64,000 nt of DNA from NCBI GenBank assembly GCA_944474755.1, contig OX104113.1, forward strand, positions 21,456,432-21,520,431, in the 5' to 3' direction. The notes under the pieces were generated by a model. It was given only the letters and a program-made list of their open reading frames with translations, was not told the DNA's origin and made no database searches. Position numbers and translations under genes: made by a program. Source of the DNA: Limnoperna fortunei. Lineage: Eukaryota > Mollusca > Bivalvia > Mytilida > Modiolidae. Position 1 is the first letter of the stretch, and the number at the start of each line of letters is the position of its first letter. This document shows, in pieces, positions 47,901 through 59,900 of the stretch.

Positions 47901-50900
47901 CACAAAGCTTTGATATGAGGGACAATATATCTTGACTCTTGGCTTTTAGATTTCTTGTCTCGCCTTTCCACTTGTGATAGATACTATTAATTTCTTGGTT
48001 TCTTTTACTGCCTAATTCTGTATATAGTGCTATATTTGCATTAACTATCATTATGTTAATATCTTCTGTTAACCTACGTTTATGTATGTCTATGCCTTCC
48101 TGCTTGGTCATATATCTTTATTCTATGTACATTTTTATATGTGCATACTTAAATTTTCAGAAATAATTTTCTTCGTTGGTGTATATTACAAGTGACAGAA
48201 CAAAGTAAAAAACATCTGGAGAAAATCTTGAATATTGATGAATTTGTACGTAAGATATTCTCAGTAATACATAGCAATGACTGTACAGCCCGAGCTTTGA
48301 CTTTAAGGTAAGTATTGATTGATTGATTGATTACTGTTTTTTAATAACTTTCACAAAATGCAACAAGTATTAACCTGTTTTGCAACCTGTTATGTTATTG
48401 TTGTTAGCAGTTATCAATTGATGTAAAATACTCTATTTACTGTGAAATACTTTTTATTCGTGGGGTATCGATTTTCGTGGTTTTCGTGGAGGCTTCAAAC
48501 CACGAAATTAAAAATCCAACGAAGAATAAAACTTCATTAAAGATCGAAACTTGGGAACAACAATCTGGAAATGTCCGAGACTGGTCTTTTATTTATAAAT
48601 GTAATATACGATTTTGTGATTTGATCCATATCTAAGTTTTTGTTTAATATCCGCCTTAAATGATTATGTCAACAGGTTTCATGTTCGAATTGTTTTTTTT
48701 TTTTTTTTATTAAATGTAATTATCATTTAATTTTAACGAGTACGAAGAAACATTGACTTCCGGCTAAGGAGGGGAGATATAAGGTGTTCATTTTCGATGT
48801 TACAAAGTAACAAATTAATATCGGAATAATGAGTTTGGTTGCTTCTTTGAACATAAATTAAAATAATAAAATAAAATATTTTAAAGATAAACTTTATTTT
48901 ATCTTTATTAGTGCATATCAGTGACACACTGTATCAAACGGATGTTGTGATAGTACCGATCAGGCACAAATGACATTAATTTACACCGTTGGAACATATG
49001 TTTTTTGCTACTCAACACCCTTCGGCTAGGAATGTTTGTTTTGATTACAATTAAATAGACTCCAAGTATGTTGACTGCAATTAATTATTATATATACATT
49101 ACCGAGAATTAACATTCCTTTTAAAAAATATGATGTATTATAAAAAAAATAAACACAATAATGACCACTAATGAACACTTTAGTGTACAATCGTAACCAC
49201 GTGCGTAAACAACAGCAGGTTAGGAAACTGTTGTGTCTTCTTTATTATACTAAACTTTATATGTTGATATTTATTATCAACAGTGAAAATGATTCTGCTG
49301 TAATCATTTATTTCGATCACTACTTCCCAATTTTTTTGCATTTTCCGAAACCGTCAGTCCACGAATTTAAGAACCCACGAACAAGTAAAATTTCACCAAA
49401 CCACGAAATTTGATTCCCATTAAGAAAAGTACTTTCACAGTATTGTATCGTTGACAACCCCTGGTTGATTCCATTATATTTTTCACTCTGAGCCCTGGGG
49501 GGCCAAGTGGTTAAGGTGGTCATGATACTATTAATCATATGCATCTCAACATTAAGGTCTTAGGTTGGAGGATTACTGCCAGCAGAGTGTGATTGACTAC
49601 AACCTTTCTGAAAAGTGATGTCAGTTTTCAATTTAAAGGATGGGAGTTTTCACATGGTACACACAATAGCCTCCTACCCCAATAGAAATTGGATGCCTTG
49701 ATACAGCTGAAAAATTGCTTAAAGTGGTGTTGAACCCCATTCAAACAGACAAGCATTTCTAATGCCATAAACCAATAGTTCATTCAGATAGAAATCTGTG
49801 TTTTCATGAATATTATACATTTCTGTGTGACCAGTCAGAAAGACAGATTACCCTTAGACCAACTCTATATTGGAGGTATCTGTGTCCTTATCAACATGAT
49901 TTCAAAAGAATGAGTTAATAAACATTACAATGAAGCATTGGTCCAATGCTTAAAATACATGTTATGGAATCAATCCTGGGTTATGATGTATTATTGGTCT
50001 GGCAATACATGTATTATTTATTTGATGTTGAAATATGAAATAAGATTCTTATTTTTGTAAATTTATATGTCATTTCTACCCTAAAATGGATCAATATTGA
50101 TTAGTTATGACTTGTTTTCAGCTATTTGTATTTAAGGTATCCGGACCACAATTGACCTCTTGATCATATTTGGTGTCCCAGATGACCATTGTTTTTCAAT
50201 GGAGCAGACATAGGTCATCTTCGGCAAACGTCGGAAATAATATTTTAGTAACTAAATTTTTTGCTCAAAACTGAATATTAAAAAGTATAAGGGTGGTTTT
50301 AAAAAAATGACCCCAACAGGTCATGGTCCTCTAATTTTGTCAAATTAATAGATATATTATTTCTAAATAGTTAAAAATGTATGTCTAGTTGTGGGTTACA
50401 TGTCTGCAAAAAATCTTAAAGATATCTCAGAAAACAAAAAAGTTATGCCAAAAAAACATGCCAAAATTGTCAGGAGTGCAACACTTTTTTGTGACACTTT
50501 AAAAAAATATCATTTTTTAAAAGGTCACCAAATTGTCAAATCTAGCAATATGTTCATAATTCTTTTTTATTACAAAGTTTCAGGTGTTAACTTATTGAGA
50601 GATATAAAAAGAAAGTATGTCGCATTTTAAAAAGTATGAAAATATTGTTTTGAAAAAAAGATCTACCCGGTCAGGAGTGCAACACAAATTTAAGTTATTT
50701 TGCATTAAGTTCTTGGATAGAAATTTTTTCCTTTTGTTTTCAATAATTAAACCAAAACAAAATCATAAATATACCTTTGCTGCATCAAAACAGTCACTGT
50801 AATATACCCTAAAACTGGTAATCTGAACAGAGACAACAAATAAAACAGAGCACCCTCAACTGTCAGGAGTGCAACAAATGACTTGTTTTTAGATATATTT

Positions 50901-53900
50901 TTTTTTGTAATGTGACTTATTTTGTGTATTTCTTTACTTTTAAGCAGAAGCTATACAGAATCGTTGAATAAGTATTTCAGATGGCTGAAAAATACCTTTT
51001 ACATTAATATTTTTAATGTCAGGACTGCAGCAGGTTTTTTAGTGATCTTCAATTGTATCATAATATGAAATATTTTATGAAGATTTATTTATTATAATTA
51101 TTTTAATTTAAGTTAAGGAAACTTTTCTTAGAAATTAATTGTTACAATAGCAGTTAAGAGCTTAAAATTTGATAAAAATTCATATTTTGTGTACAATTTA
51201 GTTGTCTCTCATATTGATACCAACTGTTTTTTATAATCTAGAGACATATTCTAACAGCTAATTGTTTTATATGTTCATTTATCAATTGGCATTAAAAAAA
51301 TATACTGTTGAAAAACATATCTGTTCATGTATCTAAGATGTCCCGTTTTAAATGTCATCCATGTAAATGTTGCACTCCTGACACAATATTTAAATGAATA
51401 GATTGCAACTATACTGCAAAATTATGGTTCTCCATATGGATGGAACAAAGACTACAATTGGGAATGGTGTCTTTCGATTATAAAAACAGTTGGTATCAAT
51501 ATGAGAGCCAACTAAATTGTACACAACATATGAATTTTTATAAAATCTGAAGCTCAATTTTAAACAAACTGATACACTCCTGACATTAAACAATGAATGT
51601 GAAAGGTATTATTATCCATCTGAAATATTTATTCAATGCTTCTGTGTAGCTTCTGCTGAAAAATAAAGTGAAAACACAAAATAAGAGGACTTTTTAAGAA
51701 AACATATCTACAATGTAAGAACATGTCATTTGTTGCACTCCTGACAGTTGAGGGTGTTCTGTTTTACTCTGGTGTCCCTGATCAGATTACCAGTTTTAGG
51801 GGATCTAAATGCTCTGATGCAGCAAAGGTATATTTATGATTTTATTTTTGTTTAATCATTGATACCAAAAGGAAAAAATTTCTACCAAGAACTTAATGCA
51901 ATGTTGCTTAAATTTGTGTTACACTCATGACAGGGTAGTTTTTTTCAGAACAATATTTTCATACTTTTTAAAATGCAACATACTTTCTTTTGATATCTCT
52001 CAATTAGTTAACACATGAAACTGTGTAATAAAAAAAGAATTATGCACATATTGCTAGATTTGACAATTTTGTGACCTTTTAAAAATGACATATTTAGGTG
52101 TCACAGAAAAGTGTTGCACTCCTGACAATTTTGGCATGTTTTTTGGCATAACTTTTTTGTTTTCTAATATATCTTCAAGATTTTTTGCAGACATGTTCCC
52201 CACAATTAGACATACATTTTTAACTATTTAGAAATAATATATCTATTAATTTGACAAAATTAGAGGACCATAATCTGTTGGGGTCATTTTTTAAACAGCT
52301 TATATATTAATTTTGTTCTTTCTCAAATATCCTATTGAAAATGTTAAGATATATGAAATTTGTTCCCAGCAATATCACAAAATTACCTCAGTACTTTTTA
52401 AAGAATGTATTTCCTTCTTTTATTTGTTTTAACCTGGAGTGTCAGGAGTGCAACAAAATCAGACTAAACATAGTACTTTTTCTACAACCTACCATTTTAA
52501 AATGATTTAACTTTATCATGAAATTTTTATTCTCAATGGATGACTTATAATTACAATTAATAATTTTGTTGCCATATGCAAAAATACATACTACTTTTGA
52601 CTTATTGAAAATTTTAAGAGGTAGATAACAAAAGAATTTTCAAAAATTCTTGAAAAAAAATATTTTTTTGAAAAAGTACAATTGCATATTGTTCAAAATC
52701 TTGCACAGGAAGTCATTAGTATTTGTTACTTTGTTTAAGAAAACAGCAACAAGTTATATGAAACATAACATTGTTAAACTGAAGTAAAATGTATAAATGT
52801 TAAGAGTGTTTTATATTTCAAAATTTGTTAAATAAAATATTATAAAAACTTTATTTCTTACCTTTTTGTTAATTTCTTTTTTGATTTATTAACTTCAACG
52901 TATGCACATAACACTATATTTAATTTGTATAATTAAATATAGCAATAGATTGATTTAATAAAACTGTATTTCATGGTCCAAAAATAAAATTAAACCTTAA
53001 TTGATTGACAATAATCATATGCATAAATAATTTTTTCTTTACAATTATTTTGTTCAGCTGAAATATTGTTCACAGGATGTTAAGCAACCATTTACCAAAT
53101 TCTTTGTAAAACTTGTAATTTTGAATTAAATCTCAATCAATGTTCTGTAGAAATATTAAAAAATTGTTGAGAGATTTTTTGCAGGACTTTAGCGAATCTT
53201 GCCAGTATTATAACAGAGAGAAAAAATGTCCATCACAGTATTGTCAATGGCCTGGACTCCCATGATGCAACTGAAGTGGATGCTGCTGTATTTGCTGCAG
53301 AAAAGTTTGCAGAACAATCTAGGTTTTGTACAATTTTATTTCTAATGCAAAACATTTTTCTGTAAAAGCAAAGAGTGTTGTAAATGAGTACATTTTTGTA
53401 TGTACTGTACTTCAGAAAAAAAAAATTAAATTTCTGCCTTTGTCTCAAACATTAAAAGTTTTGTCTGTCCTTATATGACATAAACTTAAGAATCTGTAAG
53501 TACTGAGGTATTCTGTATTGATAAGTGAAAATTCTTTTAACAGTTAAAAAAAATGTCAAATGTAGCATGTAAACTTTTTGATAATCTTACAGCTTTGGTT
53601 TAATTAAAAATATGTGTGTATTTATAAATTATGAATATTTCAAGATACTAGTAGAATAAATGATGAATTCTAGTAAAAACTTGTAAAAAAGAACAGCAAA
53701 GTCGGGTTAGAATATCTTCTCTGGACTTTGTAAAAACTTGTACATGCATATACATATTTTCCCAAAATTTTCTGGTCTAAGAAGGGGTTGCAGACAATAC
53801 ATAAATGTGAACAAGACACAGCTTTTTCATTTGTATTCTGTAAATTTTTTAAATGAAAAACTCATTATTGGTATACATTTTTTCCAGTGCATTCGCAGCA

Positions 53901-56900
53901 AGCATTTGCAATAAATTATCCGATATGATTCAAGATATAGCTACACCTGTAGATCTAAAGTTACAACTCATACCAATACTACAGCATATGTATCATGATG
54001 TACAGACTTCATCTAAGGTAAGATATAGTGACACCTGTAGATCTAAAGTTACAACTCATACCAATACTACAGCATATGTATCATGATGTACAGACTTCAT
54101 CTAAGGTAAGATATAGTGACACCTGTAGATCTAAAGTTACAACTCATACCAATACTACAGCATATGTATCATGATGTACAGACTTCATCTAAGGTAAGAT
54201 ATAGTGACACCTGTAGATCTAAAGTTACAACTCATACCAATACTACAGCATATGTATCATGATGTACTGACTTCATCTAAGGTAAGATATAGTGACACCT
54301 GTAGATCTAAAGTTACAACTCATACCAATACTACAGCATATGTATCATGATGTACAGACTTCATCAAAGGTAAGATATAGTGACACCTGTAGATCTAAAG
54401 TTACAACTCATACCGATACTACAGCATATGTATCATGATGTACAGACTTCATCTAAGGTAAGATATAGTGACACCTGTAGATCTAAAGTTACAACTCATA
54501 CCAATACTACAGCATATGTATCATGATGTACTGACTTCATCTAAGGTAAGATATAGTGACACCTGTAGATCTAAAGTTACAACTCATACCAATACTACAG
54601 CATATGTATCATGATGTACAGACTTCATCAAAGGTAAGATATAGCTACACCTGTAGATCTAAAGTTACAACTCATACCAATACTACAGCATATGTATCAT
54701 GATGTACAGACCTCATCTAAGGTAAGATATAGTGACACCTGTAGATCTAAAGTTACAACTCATACCAATACTACAGCATATGTATCATGATGTACAGACT
54801 TCATCAAAGGTAAGATATAGTGACACCTGTAGATCTAAAGTTACAACTCATACCAATACTACAGCATATGTATCATGATGTACAGACTTCATCTAAGGTA
54901 AGATATAGTGACACCTGTAGATCTAAAGTTACAACTCATACCAATACTACAGCATATGTATCATGATGTACAGACTTCATCTAAGGTAAGATATAGACCT
55001 GTACATGTGCAGTGATTTTGAACTTCTGTAAAGATTGCAGCACATGTGCTATGATGTTTTGACTTTATTCAAGGTAAGATATATTCATAAATTTAGAAAC
55101 AGTACATTTACATTGTATTATAGTCTTCTTCAAATGTAAGGTAGATCCGCTGTGATGTGTAGAAATCCAAAGTAATGCATATCTTGATCTGTAGACTGCA
55201 GCAAATGTGCCTTTGTGTCAAGACTTCCTCAAATATCAGATATAGCTTCATCATGAGATCAATTAATTAAACTTTTCATTTTAATTTATTTTTACACTAT
55301 GATTCTTTAAAGTACTCCCAAATAGATTACTATTTCTATTTGAATGGCAAATATTTCAATTTCATATGCTTATTCATTTTTTGTTGAGTATCTTTATTAC
55401 CCCATATTACAGCTTATAAATTCAACTTTAAGAATTTTCTTTCAGGCAAGACAAGTGTGTTTAGAATTATTGTGCAGTTTTCCTTCACAGAAGTTTGTGG
55501 TTCAGACATTAAAGACCATGACAAAGTTAGCCTGTCAATCATTGGTAGATATTCAATCACAAGTGGATTTACTGATCACTCATGTTACTGATGATCCACG
55601 GCAATCTGTTAGGCTTGTCGCACTCAGAGATCTCAATATCTTAGCTAAGAAAGCACCACATTTGTGGGAATACTCTTCTGTTGAGGTATAGTTTAATAAA
55701 ATGTGTATTCTTTGTGAATAAATCTTGCAAGTTTTGTACTTTCTGATCTCTGTAATATGATTTACAAATAGTATATATTTCTGTACCTCTGACACAACAT
55801 AGGGAAATGCCTGCTAGGCAATAGTGAAGATCTAGTGTTGCCATTGCTCTAGTTTTAGTAATATATAAACATAACTTTTAAATTATGACTACTCACTAAA
55901 GTTTAAAGAAATTGGAAGCTTACTACCAGGCAATCAATTTCAGAAAGGAATTCAATTCTACAATGTAAGCTACACAACTTGACAATATGAAGAAAACATC
56001 TATACTCCTGCAGGAACATTTTCTGATAGCTTTCAGGGTTGAAAATATGTGATGGGGGTGCATTATCTTAGACATTTTCATGGATTGTAATAAAATTTAT
56101 GCAGAAGCATGCACAATATTGCCTTGCTAGTAATTAAGAGTGATTAATGTGAGACATTAAATGTGTTCTTTTTACAGTGTCTTATAACAGTTGTTTTACA
56201 AGCAAAGTCTACTGCAGTTAAAATAGCAGTATTAGATGTTCTTGGAACCTTGGCTAAATCTGTTGCTTTTCATCTCTTTCTGACCCATGATGGTAGGTAG
56301 CAAACAGGAAATTATATTGAGATATGAGATAAATAGAGTAGTGTTAGACAAAAAATAACATTGGATTGTTGTTTAAATGGTGTTTAATGCAACTTTCAGC
56401 AATTTTTCAGCTATAACATGGCATCCATTTTTTTTGGTGAGGAAGCTGCAGTTACCGATGAAAACTCCTGATCTTGGGTAGGAAAACTGGCAATACTTGT
56501 CAATTAAGTTTGGAGTTGAGCACACCGTGCCCACAGTGAGACTTGAAACCCACAAACCTCAGTGTTGACAGACCAGGTGATCAATAGTAGACAAACTACC
56601 TGAACCACTCGACCACCAAGGCCCCAATATCATTGGATAATCACTTAGTTATTGCATGTGCTGAACAGATACATTATACAATTGGTTTACACAAAGCATA
56701 AAATAAATTATATTCTGAGCTTAATTAAAATGGACATTTAAACATGAAAACTTTGAAATTTGAACAATTTCACAAGAACGGGTGTTAAACTAAATTCTAA
56801 ATGAATATTACAAGTTTATCTTATTTCTTGTTGTATCCAAGACTATATTATACTCAAGAATGCAGGAGCTTCACTTAATTCTAAGTGAATATAAACAATG

Positions 56901-59900
56901 TTTCTGTTCCTTCTTATATCCAACAAGGACTGCCAGTTTTCCTACCGCAGGTCAGGGGTTTTCTCCAGGTACTCCGGCTTCCTCCCCCAATAAAACTGGA
57001 TGCTGTGATATAGCTGAAAAATTGCTGAAAGTGGTGTTAAACACCATCAAACAAACAAACAAACAATCTTATATCCAGCATTGGAACACGATTTCCATAA
57101 CTTTCAATTGTAATAGGTAGTTAACTTAACAATAACAGCGCTGTTTTATTTAATTTGTAATGTAAGCTCATTTAATAACACCTTAAGTCACAAATACCTC
57201 AGCAAGAGAATTCATTTTTATTCATTTTAGAACAGCTGTTTTACCCCAGTTTGCAAATTTTTCTTTTTAATCAATCAGTTTTGTGTTGTTTATATTCCAA
57301 TGATTGTAAACAATTAATAGCTATGCTATGTCCATTTCTCTTTTGGCCTTTTTATGTTACCATAGGCCAGGAGACTATAAACACATGTTCAAATTATATT
57401 TAAAAATGAATTAATGAATTTTTATTCACTGGTCAGTGTTTAATGTCGGTGGGGAAAATATTAGCTACTTGTATATTCAGATAGAAAAGAAATTAACTAA
57501 CAATAGATCAATTTGAAGGTGTTCTCAAACCAGGCAATGCAATGGAAGAATGGCAGATATTGTATGCAGAGTGGATAGCATTCTCCCAACTTGGGACTTT
57601 GAATTAACTTCACCATCCAATGGGCATCTAAGCAAAAAATAGTAAACATCATTTTAATAACTCATGTCATGTAACATTCTTTGCTTCTTTACAGTATCAG
57701 CAGCAGATATGCAGAAAATACAGGAAGTGTGTAATTTATGCTATGTATCCCAGAATCCAACACTTTCAGCAAAGGCCATGGGATTCTATACAAATATTGC
57801 AATCTGCTTCAAAAGTTTTAGTATGTATATATGTTATAGAGAATTACATGTATAAAAAAATTTTAATTTTACAATCCAGAAAGTTAAAATGACATTTATT
57901 TTTATGCCTCAGGGACGACATTTTGGGGGGCATTAAGTTTTACTCATGTCCTTCTGTCTGTCCGTACATACGTACGTACGAATTTCTGTCTCAGAAACTG
58001 TACATGGGAACATTTGAAATTTGGCAGAGTGGTTCAGTATAACAAGTTGTACGTCCTAAGCGATTTTCAGACCAGTCGGAGAACTACTTCCTGTTTGGGA
58101 CTTCATTTAGCGGGGGCATCTGTGTCCCATGGACACATTCTTCGATTTTTTACTTTTGTATAGAAAAATATGTGTGAAAGTTTGTTCTACAAAATCCTTG
58201 ATTATTTCCCTGTACTGGTTATTGTATATAACATTTATTATAGTATATTTGATATAAGCTTTTCCAATTTAACAGAGAGAAGACTATTCCGTTTAGACCA
58301 AGACCCTGTAGAGGGCGCTAGACTTGCAGTAACAACTCAGTGTTGTTTGTCAGTCTGGGGAACTTCAAAAGAAGATAAAAATGTTTTAAAGGTATTTTGA
58401 ATCGATCAAGATAACATATGCTATTTGCACAACACTGTCATATTAGTTAAACAAAATAATAATATGTCTTGAATTGTTTGTGCTATTCCTGGTTTTTATT
58501 TTATTATGTTATTATTTGTTTTATTTGAGATTATTGGCAGCAGTAAAACATACTTTTTTCTAAATTTTTTCAACTGTAAAATAGATATTTTAATCTTTTT
58601 AAAATATCATTACTGACTTTTAATATATTTCTATTTACAGCTGTGTTTACAATGTGCTGTACAACTTGTGAAGAAATTCCCAGACACCACTATGTTTTTC
58701 TTATCAGAAATTGTAGAACTTCTGGAGACAACAATTAGTGGTTAGTACTTATACTTGCTCATGTTCGTTACATTCATAAGTCATTTGTATTTAAACTTGC
58801 ACGTTTACATGACAACAAGTTGTGGTCATTAAGTATACTTGCATATTTACATGACCATTAGTGGTTATTACCTAGACTTGTACATTTACATGGTAACCAT
58901 TAGTGGTGATTAATTTTGCACATTTATATGGCAAACATATTTAGTTAGTACTTTGACTTGACATTTACATGGTAACCATAAGTGGTGATTAAATTTGCAC
59001 ATTTACATGGCAACTATTAGTGGTGATTAAACTTGCACATTTACATGACAATCATATTTAGTCACTAATTTGACTTGCAAATTTACATGGTAACCATTAG
59101 TGGTGAGTACTTAGACTTGCACAATTACATAGCAACCATTAAGTTATGATTAAAGCCTCACATTTACATCACAACCATATTTAGTGAGTACTTTGAATTG
59201 CACATTTACATGTTAACCATTAGTGGTGATTAAATTAGCACATTTACATGAAAACCAGATTTAGTTTGTACTTTGACTTGACATTTACATGGTAACCATT
59301 AGTGGTGATTAAATTAGCACATTTACATGGAAACCACATTTAGTTTGTACTTTGACTTTGACTTGACATTTACATGTTAACCATTAGTGGTGATTAAATT
59401 AGCACATTTACATGAAAAGCACATTTAGTTTGTACTTTGACTTGACATTTACATGGTAACCATTAGTGGTGATTAAATTAGCACATTTACATGGAAACCA
59501 CATTTAGTTTGTACTTTGACTTTGACTTGACATTTACATGTTAACCATTAGTGGTGATTAAATTTGCACATTTATATGGCAACCAACAGTAGTGAGTATT
59601 TAGACTTGCACATTTACATGGCATCCATTAGTGGTTAGTACCATGACAGCCATTAATATATACAGTAATGTTCATGTACAGTTAATGACTTTTACAGAAG
59701 AGAATGCATTAATCTTGTGTGAAGGATTGGCAGCCATTGGATCAGAGAATCACATACATATACGAGAAATAATTCCCAACATACTATCTCTGCTACAGAC
59801 TAGTGCTATTTGTCAACAAGGTCAAGTCAAGGTCAGTTCAAGTTTAATAAGATAATAATAAAATGGATATACAGTATTTCTGTTAAAACAGAAGTAGAGA

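Noticed and set aside
53932..54996. Coding tandem repeat extending INTS7 exon 5
   Set aside because: The unit is 88 bp, so the frame shifts each time, and TGA at 54,084 stops the first read-through. Exon 6 joins correctly only from the donor at 54,018.
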